Under the pieces are notes generated by a model. The model was not told where the DNA came from and did no database searches. It saw only the letters and a list, made by a program, of their open reading frames with translations. Below are positions 48,029 through 55,901 of a DNA stretch of 61,742 nucleotides, piece by piece. Source of the stretch: an archaeon (GTDB lineage: Archaea > Nanobdellota > Nanobdellia > Pacearchaeales > GW2011-AR1); contig JABIDS010000018.1 in assembly GCA_018651605.1 (NCBI GenBank), positions 1 to 61,742 on the forward strand, in the 5' to 3' direction. The position numbers and the translations under genes are program-made. Numbering within the stretch: the first letter of the stretch is position 1; each line of letters opens with the position of its first letter.

Positions 48029-48658
48029 ACAAGAATATTTTTCAATCTCTTTAATAGAATTATGAACAAAATTAAAATATCTCACCTCAAGAGAAAATTC
48101 CTCAAAGTTATTTTGGTTAATTTCATAAACCTTAAAAGGATCACTAATATAAAGTTTTCCATCCCTGCCACCTCGAGATTCAAAACCCTTCCACCCAGAT
48201 TCAATAACCCTTCCACTTAAATACGTTAAACCTTTTTCTAAAGTTCTTTGCTTTGCTTTGCTTAAAAGTTTATTAAAAGAATCTCCATTAATTCCATAAA
48301 ACATTTTAATTTCCAAACCTCCTTGATCAAAATCAATAGAACCTCCTTTTTCAAAAGAACCTTCAGATTCAACATTTCCTAAATTTCTATTAGGGTCTTG
48401 AAAATATTCACTAAGTGACATAACTCCTCTCATTCCTTTAAATTTATGTTTTGCAACCCAAATTTCTGTTAAAGGATCTTCAAATTTTTCCATCACACTT
48501 TCAGGACTATACAAACTTTTCAAACCTTCTACAACTTTAGAACCACCTAAAATATAAGAATTCAAAGAATAATGAACAACTTTCAAAAGCTCATCCAAAT
48601 CTTCCTCATTAAATCTTTCAATTAAAATTTTATCTCTATGACCTCTCTTTTTATCCAT
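48017..48658 (-). CDS. Possible GNAT-type acetyltransferase
   Basis: The 213-aa protein begins MDKKRGHRDKILIERF, followed by EEDLDELLKVVHYSLNSY, WVAKHKFKGMRGVMSL and a later KAKQRTLEKGLTYLSG. The spacing of these strands resembles a GNAT N-terminal half, but the acetyl-CoA loop (Q/RxxGxG/A) is not clear. The C-terminus has CLMC. A TATA-like TTCTTAAAAAG is about 26 nt before the ATG. The family call is weak. Confidence 0.4.
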   Translation of the reverse strand: MDKKRGHRDKILIERFNEEDLDELLKVVHYSLNSYILGGSKVVEGLKSLYSPESVMEKFEDPLTEIWVAKHKFKGMRGVMSLSEYFQDPNRNLGNVESEGSFEKGGSIDFDQGGLEIKMFYGINGDSFNKLLSKAKQRTLEKGLTYLSGRVIESGWKGFESRGGRDGKLYISDPFKVYEINQNNFEEFSLEVRYFNFVHNSIKEIEKYSCLMC

Positions 48659-48707
48659 ATATTAATAACAAAAAATTTCTTTTTAAGAATGAATACACTA
48701 GAAAACA

Positions 48708-49469
48708 TCAATTCAAAAACATATATTCAATTCTATACCTAAACTTATAAGGTGCAATATCTCCAGCCTTAACAACTTCCACAACCTTCAATCTCCTACC
48801 AAACCCCTTACCTTCTTCAACCAACCCTTTAACCAAATCATCAATTTCATCAACATTACAAAAACCATAATAAAATAATTTTGAACCCTTCTTACCCCCT
48901 TTCAACCCCCACTCCAAAAAACTATCCTTCAAATTAGGACGAGCCATCACAACAACATCAAATTTCTCAGAACCATCAATCTTTTTCTTAACATCTCCTT
49001 GCACAACTTCAACATTCTTAACCTTATTCAACTTCAAATTTTCTTCAAACCATTTACAACAATCCCTTCCAATTTCAACACCAACAATTCGAGAACCTTT
49101 CCCAAATTTAGAAATCACAATAGGAAAAACACCAACACCTGCAAACATAACCAAAACACTATCTTTCTTCTTAACTTTCTCAGCAATAGCTTTCCTCTCC
49201 CCACTCAACCGCGGAGAAAAATAACAACTCTCAACATTAAATCTAAAAACACAACCATTCTCCTTATAATCTGCAATCAAATTTTTCTCACCCAAAATAT
49301 GTTTCACACCAATAGTCCTCAACCTACCTTTAACATTCCCAACCTTTTCAACAACAGTTTTAACCGAAGGCCTCTCTATCAACTTCTTCGCCAGTTCCAA
49401 TTTTTCCTTCGCACTCCTACCCTCACCCTTAATCACTGCAATATTTCCCATTAAATCGTAAGATGCCAT
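48708..49469 (-). CDS. Trm5/TYW2-family tRNA methyltransferase
   Basis: I take the ATG at 49469 (MASYDLMGNIAVI), about 27 nt from a TATA box shared with the divergent gene; an upstream TTG is less likely. The 253-aa class I SAM methyltransferase has YFSPRLSGERKAIAEKV, LVMFAGVGVFPIVISKFG (SAM-binding loop) and VGVEIGRDCC, the Trm5/TYW2 pattern. Trm5 makes m1G37 on tRNA; TYW2-like enzymes act in wyosine formation. The usual NxP catalytic segment reads ARPNL here, so specificity is uncertain. Confidence 0.8.
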   Translation of the reverse strand: MASYDLMGNIAVIKGEGRSAKEKLELAKKLIERPSVKTVVEKVGNVKGRLRTIGVKHILGEKNLIADYKENGCVFRFNVESCYFSPRLSGERKAIAEKVKKKDSVLVMFAGVGVFPIVISKFGKGSRIVGVEIGRDCCKWFEENLKLNKVKNVEVVQGDVKKKIDGSEKFDVVVMARPNLKDSFLEWGLKGGKKGSKLFYYGFCNVDEIDDLVKGLVEEGKGFGRRLKVVEVVKAGDIAPYKFRYRIEYMFLN

Positions 49470-49490
49470 AAATATCAAAACAAGAAAAAC

Positions 49491-49500
49491 TATTTAAATC
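49491..49500. promoter_or_regulatory. TATA box shared by 48708-49469 and 49527
   Basis: TATTTAAATC (palindromic ATTTAAAT) is centred about 27 nt from the minus-strand ATG at 49469 and about 31 nt from the plus-strand ATG at 49527. It is the second apparent bidirectional box in the window. Confidence 0.45.
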
Positions 49501-49526
49501 CATTCATCTTATTATATTTGAAAAAG

Positions 49527-49778
49527 ATGGCAATAAAAAACAAACTATTAGGATACGCAATCGCAGGACTCGGACTTGCAGGACTTGCCCTACCCTCATT
49601 TAATATCCTACCAAATATCCCTAAAATCTACTTAACAATCCCAGCATTAATTCTTATAGCAATAGGTGTAATGATGTTAATCACCTCAGGTTCAGGAAAA
49701 TCAAAAAACAATCAATCACAAAAAGAAGTCCCGATTTACAAAGGTAAAGAAATTGTAGGTTACAGGGTCGAGGATTAA
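49527..49778 (+). CDS. Small two-helix membrane protein
   Basis: The 83-aa protein starts at the ATG at 49527 (MAIKNKLLGYAIAG), not the TTG nine bases upstream. It has two hydrophobic segments (about residues 8-26 and 33-53), with PNIPKIYLTIPA between them, then a hydrophilic tail GKSKNNQSQKEVPIYKGKEIVGY. Function is unknown. It is convergent with the membrane gene at 49780. Confidence 0.7.
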   Translation: MAIKNKLLGYAIAGLGLAGLALPSFNILPNIPKIYLTIPALILIAIGVMMLITSGSGKSKNNQSQKEVPIYKGKEIVGYRVED

Positions 49779-49779
49779 A

Positions 49780-50544
49780 TTAATATTTAGAAAGACGTTT
49801 TATTTTTTCATTTAGGTTAACAATTTCTTTATCATATTCAGATAGACTAATGGCTCCTTTTTCAAACAATTCATCTAGTTCTATAGCATACCTTTTAAGT
49901 TTCATCCTTTGTCTACGTTTAGATGCAGAACGACCCTTGTTATAATCTCCCATTTTAAAATACTCATGAATCTTTTTATCAAAAATAAAACTAATTAAAA
50001 CAAATCCTAAGGCAGGAAGATATATCCAATTAGAAGTAGTATTCGCAGGGTCTTGACTTCCCCACAAAAATATAAATATAATTCCATAAATCGCCCATGC
50101 AGCTCTTCTTCCAAATCCTCCCTCAAAAGAAGTATGAACAAAAAAGAAATAAATCATCAACGGAAGAAAAATAGTTATCGCTCCACCCAAAGCCCCATAA
50201 GGTAACAACAAAGCCCGAGTAAAATCAGTTTCTTTCAAATACCTCACAGCCAAAATAGAAACAATCATCGCAACAATAACTCTTGTAGGTTTATTCCTCT
50301 TAAAAATTTCAACCTTTTTCAAAGCCATGAACACAACAGCAAAAATCAAAATAAAAATCAAAACCTTTGCAAACAAAAAATCATCAGTAACTCCATCCAA
50401 AGTAAATATGGGAGTAAAAATAGACTCAAATGCCTCACCCAATTTACCAAAACCATCATCAATAAAATCATTCGCAGCACTAACAAAACCCAGGCTCATC
50501 AAAACTACAAAAACAAAACTAACTCCTAATATCTCTTTTCTCAT
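49780..50544 (-). CDS. Signal-peptide membrane protein, paralogue of 51680-52393
   Basis: The 254-aa protein has an N-terminal signal-like segment (FVVLMSLGFVSAANDF), about five hydrophobic segments and a charged C-terminal coiled coil (FEKGAISLSEYDKEIVNLNEKIKRL). The segment MALKKVEIFKRN..VIVAMIVSILAVRYL aligns with VYSVIRNIDLFKSNHG..FALIVSILAFNGF in the gene at 51680. It is not a known transporter family. DPANN genomes often carry such poorly characterised membrane proteins. Confidence 0.7.
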   Translation of the reverse strand: MRKEILGVSFVFVVLMSLGFVSAANDFIDDGFGKLGEAFESIFTPIFTLDGVTDDFLFAKVLIFILIFAVVFMALKKVEIFKRNKPTRVIVAMIVSILAVRYLKETDFTRALLLPYGALGGAITIFLPLMIYFFFVHTSFEGGFGRRAAWAIYGIIFIFLWGSQDPANTTSNWIYLPALGFVLISFIFDKKIHEYFKMGDYNKGRSASKRRQRMKLKRYAIELDELFEKGAISLSEYDKEIVNLNEKIKRLSKY

Positions 50545-50593
50545 AATATATACAACAATATCAACTTTAAAAAGATTTAGTATACTAAAGAAA

Positions 50594-50974
50594 TTATTTT
50601 AATTGATCCCGAATACCTCGAATATTCTCTTCTATCCTACTTAAATTAGTATTATATTCTTCATTCTTTTTTCCAACTTCAGCTTCTGCTTCAGCATTAA
50701 TCTCAGAAATTAATCCATCTCTCAAAGTTTTAACTTTTTGAAAATTACCTTCTTTATCTCTAACATAAGGTTCAACAGTTCCATCTTGAGTTCTTATTAC
50801 TAAATCATCATATTCAATTCCACAAGGATTTTTATTATCAACACTAGAATGATAAACATGAGTGGGAGAATTTTGATTAGAATCTGGAGAATCATTCAAC
50901 ATAGCATAAGTTGCAATAGAACCAACAGCAAAAACTCCTCCAACTATCAAACTTCTCAAATCAGGCATTTTCAT
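50594..50974 (-). CDS. Membrane-anchored coiled-coil orphan
   Basis: The 126-aa protein has a basic N-terminus, one transmembrane segment (LIVGGVFAVGSIATYAML) and a C-terminal charged helix (ISEINAEAEAEVGKKNEEYNTNLSRIEENI). It overlaps the upstream gene by 4 bp and has the same layout, so the two may be distant paralogues. Function is unknown. Confidence 0.65.
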   Translation of the reverse strand: MKMPDLRSLIVGGVFAVGSIATYAMLNDSPDSNQNSPTHVYHSSVDNKNPCGIEYDDLVIRTQDGTVEPYVRDKEGNFQKVKTLRDGLISEINAEAEAEVGKKNEEYNTNLSRIEENIRGIRDQLK

Positions 50975-51555
50975 TTTCTAACTCCTTCATTTATTCTTTT
51001 ATCAAAATCTCCAACCATTGAACTAAGATTTTCATGATAATTTGTTTCAGGTTTTTCTTCAACAGCAACATCAAGAGGATTACTCAAACCCCAAGCTTCC
51101 CTCGCCTCATCAGAAGCATTATCAATCATAGCATCATATTTCGCATTAACTCTTCCAATTCTTTTTTCAGCAGCCCCGTTAATCTCAGTTTCCTCAATAT
51201 CATAAACTTGTTTAGCTTTTTCTTTAGCTTCAGCCTCAATACTATCTAAACTCTTTCCAACCCTTCCTTGTCTCATAAAATGAGTCTTATCCCCATTTCC
51301 TTGAGTTAATTCAGTATAAACATGTTTTTCAACTTCTCTTTCAACAACACCATTTTCAGCGATAAAAGAATCATTATATTGATTATTTTGCCAAGCTTGA
51401 TAACCTCCAGTAGATAAAAGACCTACTGCGACTCCAAGAACAGCAGGTTTAACAAACCCACTAAGACCTTTAATTTTATCAATTATCCAAGGAACCCCAT
51501 TATTTTTAAAATTAGAATATTCTCGTTCAAATTGCGATTCATTTTAAGTTGTCAT
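50971..51555 (-). pseudogene. Coiled-coil membrane protein with in-frame TAA at codon 4
   Basis: The frame begins at ATG 51555 (ATG ACA ACT TAA, then AAT GAA TCG CAA), 25 nt from a TATA-like TTATTTAACTA. Past the stop the frame is open for 190 codons: EREYSNFKNNGVPWI, a membrane segment PAVLGVAVGLLSTGG, then charged helices with SLDSIEAEAKEKAKQVY. No ATG, GTG or TTG occurs in frame before codon 94 (51276). It is either a recent nonsense mutation, a sequencing error, or a gene with an unusual start. Its partner at 50594 is intact. Confidence 0.55.
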
Positions 51556-51679
51556 TTTATAATGATATAAAACTCATTATTTAACTATATAAACATATCT
51601 GTAACAAAAACATATCAATAAAAAATATTCTTTCATAAAATAAAGAAATATTTATAAAGAACAATCTGCTCTCTTTTAT

Positions 51680-52393
51680 ATGAAAAAGGTGCAATATAAA
51701 AATCATTTAACTTGGTTAATAGGTTTATTATCTGTAGGATTAGTTTCAGCAGAATCAAATTTTGAAGCAGCAACAAAAAAATTAGCTTCAGGAACTTCAA
51801 ACATATTCTCAGGACTTCAATTAAGCCCTTCAAATTTTACATTAATCTTATTTGGAATTTTATTATGGATGGTAGTTTATAGTGTAATTAGAAATATAGA
51901 TTTATTCAAATCTAATCATGGAATTTGGAGCGCAGCCTTTGCATTAATCGTATCCATTTTAGCATTTAATGGATTTCCACCAGGATTCATAGAAGGGATT
52001 GTAATACAATATCAAGCAATGGGCGCAACAATTGTAACAGTTATACCATTTATTATAATGGTATGGTTTACAACTATGAGCGGTATAAATCTAATGATGT
52101 CAAGATTAATTTGGTTAGTTTATACAGTTTATTATTTTTCATTATTTGTTTACAAAATAGGTTCAGCAGATGCGAGTATAGGGATATTCGCCGCAGAGAA
52201 TCTACCATATATCGCAGCAATAATTATGGGAATCATAGTTTTAATTTTTCTCGGAGCAATTAGAGCCTGGGCATTTAAAGAAAAATTAGATTCTAAAAAA
52301 GAAAAAGCTGAGAACAAAGTTAAAAAAGCAGGAGCCGGCTTAGATGCAGCTGCAGGAGTAGTTGACGAATTTAGTGATGGCGGAGGAATCTAA
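51680..52393 (+). CDS. Signal-peptide membrane protein, paralogue of 49780-50544
   Basis: The 237-aa protein has a signal-like N-terminus (LLSVGLVSAESNF), about five transmembrane segments and a Lys/Glu-rich then Ala/Gly-rich C-terminal tail. It aligns with 49780-50544 in the second membrane segment region. A TATA-like TATTTATAAA lies about 27 nt before the ATG, so it is leaderless. Function is unknown. Confidence 0.7.
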   Translation: MKKVQYKNHLTWLIGLLSVGLVSAESNFEAATKKLASGTSNIFSGLQLSPSNFTLILFGILLWMVVYSVIRNIDLFKSNHGIWSAAFALIVSILAFNGFPPGFIEGIVIQYQAMGATIVTVIPFIIMVWFTTMSGINLMMSRLIWLVYTVYYFSLFVYKIGSADASIGIFAAENLPYIAAIIMGIIVLIFLGAIRAWAFKEKLDSKKEKAENKVKKAGAGLDAAAGVVDEFSDGGGI

Positions 52394-52432
52394 TCTCAAA
52401 ACTCTTAAAAACCCTAACCACTTATTAATTCT

Positions 52433-53095
52433 ATGATAAAAAAGAGCATAACATTATTTTTAACAATATTTTTAATATTGCTAATTCTAAATCCCATCCA
52501 CGCAGAATTAGATCCAACTACAATAGCAAAAGACTATTCAGGAGGAATAGACTCTGAAACCGGATTGCCTCAAGAAATAAAAAAAGTTACAGATAAAGAA
52601 TACTTAAAACAAGAATTCAAAACAACTACTCTAGGAAAATTCTTCACTCCTTTCTTCACATTTACTGAAAAAATCTTTTCAATATTTAATCCATTTTGGA
52701 AATTAACCTTAGAAACAGAATTTTCTTGGTCATGGATTTTCTTTCTTTCTTTCTTTATTTGGATAGCACTGATAATAATTTTATACTCTCCTTCAAAAGC
52801 ATTCATAGATTTAAACCCGCTCCTTATTCTTTTATTTTCAGCAGTAATAGCAACCATAATCGGAAGAGCAGGAGTAATTTCCCAAACAACAAAAATGTTA
52901 ATGACAATGTTAACAAATATTTGGTTGGTAGGATTATCTTTTTTAATAGGAATAATATTATTGATTGTTTATTATCAAATAATGAAGAGATTAGAAAAAG
53001 ATTTTAAGAAATCTTCTAAAAAGGAGAAAAGAGAACAAGCTCAAGAAAAAATTGAAGCCGCAGGCGAATCTGCAGAAAAATTCTTAGACAATTAA
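52433..53095 (+). CDS. Signal-peptide membrane protein
   Basis: The 220-aa protein has an N-terminal signal-like segment (FLTIFLILLILNPIHAE), an external domain of about 85 residues, about four hydrophobic segments and a charged C-terminal helix (EKDFKKSSKKEKREQAQEKI). Its general plan matches the previous gene, 39 bp upstream, but sequence similarity is weak. It is convergent with fen. Function is unknown. Confidence 0.65.
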   Translation: MIKKSITLFLTIFLILLILNPIHAELDPTTIAKDYSGGIDSETGLPQEIKKVTDKEYLKQEFKTTTLGKFFTPFFTFTEKIFSIFNPFWKLTLETEFSWSWIFFLSFFIWIALIIILYSPSKAFIDLNPLLILLFSAVIATIIGRAGVISQTTKMLMTMLTNIWLVGLSFLIGIILLIVYYQIMKRLEKDFKKSSKKEKREQAQEKIEAAGESAEKFLDN

Positions 53096-54150
53096 AACAA
53101 CGTCCTTTGCTTCGCCCTATCCTTCAAAACCTCTAATTTCTCCAATTGAGTATCAATCCTCTTCTCACTAAATTCATATTTCGTCAAAATCTCTTTCAAC
53201 TTCTCTTCATTCAACTTAGGAAACTCAACTTCAACTTCTTCAACATTAGGCTCAGCAATCTCATCATAAACTTCTTTCCAATCAAAACTCAACTCACCAT
53301 CATCATCAAAAGAATCAGAACTCGCCCTCAACTTCTCAAAATTCTCATCCTCACTTAACGCTCTAAAAATTTCAACACACTCCTTAAACTCCCGAACAAT
53401 CTTCAAACTTTTCTTAGGCCCCAACCCCTTCACTCCTCCAGGATTATAATCCGTCCCACACAAAATCCCAAGACAAATCAATTGCTCCTGATTAATCTCC
53501 AACTCCTCCAAAACTTTAGACAAAACAATCACCTGCGGAAAAATTTCCTTATAACCAGAAATAGTTTTACGACTCCTCGCCAAACTTAAATTCTGAATTA
53601 ACAACGGAGCTTTAAACATCAAACAATCATAATCTTGAGACGAAACAGCATAAGCCAATCCACCAGAGGCCATAAAACTCGCCTGTGCTTCACCCTCTCC
53701 AGGAGCCTGAACAACTGCAATCCCCATAGCCTCCAACAACTCCTTACTCTCTTTAATCTTCTCATCATCTAACGAAACCTCGCTACGAGCATACTTTCCC
53801 ATCCCTTCAATATCTTCCTCAGCAACAGCTTTTTCATATTTAGCCTTAGCAACTTCACGAATAGCCCGACGACTCTCACGAGTCGCACTCTTCAAATCAG
53901 GAGCCTCACCATCAAAAACATAAATCAGCTTCACACCTTCCAAAATCAATTTAATATTCCTATAAAACAACCCAGAAATATGAGATGTAACATTTCCATT
54001 AGAATCTTTCAACGGAGTCCCATCTGGTTGCCGAATCGTAGTCAAAAATTGATAAATAGAATTAAACGCATCAACAGCAATTGTCTTCCCTTTCAAATCT
54101 TCAAACTTCAATTCTTTTTTCGAAATAATATCTCCAATCTGTAATCCCAT
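53092..54150 (-). CDS. fen: Flap endonuclease FEN1
   Basis: I use the ATG at 54150 (MGLQIGDIISKKE), as in all archaeal FEN1. The 352-aa protein has the N and I nuclease regions: VDAFNSIYQFL, FDGEAPDLKSATR, APGEGEAQASFMA with the metal-binding acids and SSQDYDCLMF, and helix-hairpin-helix GTDYNPGGVKGLGPKKS. It ends KQRTLF, a PCNA-binding PIP-box-like motif. It cleaves 5' flaps in lagging-strand maturation and repair. It lies near the FHA trio and PolB. Confidence 0.95.
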   Translation of the reverse strand: MGLQIGDIISKKELKFEDLKGKTIAVDAFNSIYQFLTTIRQPDGTPLKDSNGNVTSHISGLFYRNIKLILEGVKLIYVFDGEAPDLKSATRESRRAIREVAKAKYEKAVAEEDIEGMGKYARSEVSLDDEKIKESKELLEAMGIAVVQAPGEGEAQASFMASGGLAYAVSSQDYDCLMFKAPLLIQNLSLARSRKTISGYKEIFPQVIVLSKVLEELEINQEQLICLGILCGTDYNPGGVKGLGPKKSLKIVREFKECVEIFRALSEDENFEKLRASSDSFDDDGELSFDWKEVYDEIAEPNVEEVEVEFPKLNEEKLKEILTKYEFSEKRIDTQLEKLEVLKDRAKQRTLF

Positions 54151-54180
54151 TAAAAAAACAATAAACAAGGATTAATAAAA

Positions 54181-54411
54181 TTATCTACCAGGATTATCAA
54201 ATTTCAAAATAAAAGTAGGAACATCTTTAGGAATTATTTTATCCCATTTACAATAATTTTTGTTTCTATCTCTAAGTCCGCCTTCAGAAATTTTTCCTGC
54301 TCTTCGAAGTTCCCAATAAACCTTATCTGCTAAAAATCTTTCATAATTCTCATCATCTCGTGGATCATAAGATCTTCCTCTTATTTTATCTCCAAAATTT
54401 GGTTCAGCCAT
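54181..54411 (-). CDS. Small orphan protein beside the FHA genes
   Basis: The 76-aa protein begins MAEPNFGDKIRGRSYDPRDDENYERF and ends PTFILKFDNPGR. It is charged and has no recognised family. It lies 30 bp upstream of fen (whose ATG is at 54150) and 34 bp downstream of the first FHA gene, on the same strand. Confidence 0.6.
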   Translation of the reverse strand: MAEPNFGDKIRGRSYDPRDDENYERFLADKVYWELRRAGKISEGGLRDRNKNYCKWDKIIPKDVPTFILKFDNPGR

Positions 54412-54445
54412 TTTATCTCAAATCAATCTCCATTTTTAATTCTTA

Positions 54446-54931
54446 CTAATACATAGTATGAAATTCTTCTCCAAGATATTTCATAAATTTATGTCCGGAT
54501 TTTAAAGCACTTAATCCTAAATCTTTTAATTCTTCCAATCTGCCTTTCTTAGGTTCTTTAGGTTCCACATAGTCCGGATCTCCATAAGATCCAAATGTAA
54601 AACTATATTTACTTCCAGCAAAAATTTCATCTCCATCCATTAAAGGAAGTTTTCCTTTAACTTCTTCATCATTAACATAAGTTCCATTTTTACTTTTTAA
54701 GTCTCTTAAATAAACATGACCCTTTTGAAGTTCAAGTGAAAAATGCCTATTTGAAATTTCTTGTTGCAATGTTTCTATAGCGCAAAGTCTTTCAACAGGA
54801 CTATAATTGCTACTACCACTTAAGTTTATTTTAACATCTCCATTTCTACCAACAACAACAGGACTCCCATCAAGATTAAATAAAACTTGGAGTTCTTTCC
54901 TTCTAATTTTATCGTACAATGTTACTGGCAT
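54446..54931 (-). CDS. FHA-domain protein 1
   Basis: The 161-aa protein has the FHA phosphothreonine-binding pattern: VVVGRNGDV, EISNRHFSLEL, RDLKSKNGTYVND and DGDEIFAGSKYSF (residues about 25-115). A Pro/Lys-rich linker and a helical C-terminus follow. Stand-alone FHA proteins read phosphorylated partners. It is two bases downstream of the second FHA gene. Confidence 0.85.
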   Translation of the reverse strand: MPVTLYDKIRRKELQVLFNLDGSPVVVGRNGDVKINLSGSSNYSPVERLCAIETLQQEISNRHFSLELQKGHVYLRDLKSKNGTYVNDEEVKGKLPLMDGDEIFAGSKYSFTFGSYGDPDYVEPKEPKKGRLEELKDLGLSALKSGHKFMKYLGEEFHTMY

Positions 54932-54932
54932 C

Positions 54933-55307
54933 TTAATTCAAACCTCCCTCTACCGAATCAACTAAAATACTTACTTCATATGCACCCTTAGGACCAGCCC
55001 TTATTCTAACATTTCCACTCTCAATATCTTCCAAACTTATAGCATAAGGAACATCTACAAGTTCACGATAATCTTTTCCAGGAACCCTAACATGAGTTCC
55101 ATGCCTACTTAAATCACTTACAAAAATATGTTCTCCACTTCTTTCTAATTCAAATTGCTCTCCAGAAACCCAATGTAAAACATCTGGCCTTTCATCTCTA
55201 GAATAACTATTTGAAAAACAAACATCACTCTCAGGAGTTCTTCCGCAAGTCACACTATCTTTATCTAATCTAAATTCTATTCCATTCATATCTTTTAATT
55301 TTATCAT
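54933..55307 (-). CDS. FHA-domain-like protein 2
   Basis: The 124-aa protein has FRLDKDSVTCGRTPESDVCF, WVSGEQFELE, VSDLSRHGTHVRV and the end VRIRAGPKGAYEVSI. The strand pattern is FHA, but the classical Ser-x-x-His reads SGEQF, and NG is replaced by HG, so phosphopeptide binding may be altered. It precedes FHA 1 in the same direction. Confidence 0.75.
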   Translation of the reverse strand: MIKLKDMNGIEFRLDKDSVTCGRTPESDVCFSNSYSRDERPDVLHWVSGEQFELERSGEHIFVSDLSRHGTHVRVPGKDYRELVDVPYAISLEDIESGNVRIRAGPKGAYEVSILVDSVEGGLN

Positions 55308-55494
55308 CTTACTATTACCTCAAAATAACACTATATAAGTCTTTCTATTTGTCATCACTGAACAATGACACAATATCTAAGAAATTAAACCTACGAATCA
55401 CTTAATAAACAAAGGTAAACAAACTATAAATAATCCTTTAACAATTTTTTTGTAATTTATCCAAAACTAACTGAACTTAGAACCTTTTTACAAA

Positions 55495-55827
55495 TTATTT
55501 AATTGAAATTTTAAATTTAACTCTAGAACCCAGGGTCAACTCATCACCATCATTCACATAAAACTCACTACTATGTCCAACAAGTTCTCTATTAATACTA
55601 GTTCCATTAGAGCTCCTAAAATCAATAATTGCTGGACTTCCATTTCCACTAATCCCTCTAGGATAAATTCCACAATGAATTCTAGAAACTGCACAATAAT
55701 TAATAACTCCATTGCACTTTTTACTTCTTCCAAGAACATACTCTCGGATATCAGAATCAATTTCAAAAAATAATGGCTCATCTTCAACAAAGCCCATCAT
55801 TTCAATTTCTTCAAGTATAACTTTCAT
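55495..55827 (-). CDS. FHA-domain protein 3
   Basis: The 110-aa protein has EYVLGRSKKCNGVI, AVSRIHCGIY, IDFRSSNGTSINRE and DGDELTLGSRVKF, an intact FHA with SRxH and SxNG motifs. It stands alone with a 187-bp gap to the next gene. It lies divergent from polB. Confidence 0.85.
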   Translation of the reverse strand: MKVILEEIEMMGFVEDEPLFFEIDSDIREYVLGRSKKCNGVINYCAVSRIHCGIYPRGISGNGSPAIIDFRSSNGTSINRELVGHSSEFYVNDGDELTLGSRVKFKISIK

Positions 55828-55870
55828 TCAATTAATTGTAAAAATTTCTTTAAAAAGCTTACTAAGCTAA

Positions 55871-55882
55871 CTTTTATATAAC
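55871..55882 (+). promoter_or_regulatory. TATA box for polB
   Basis: CTTTTATATAAC is centred about 25 nt before the ATG at 55902, which predicts a leaderless transcript. Confidence 0.5.
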
Positions 55883-55901
55883 TTCAACACTTAAATTAAA
55901 A

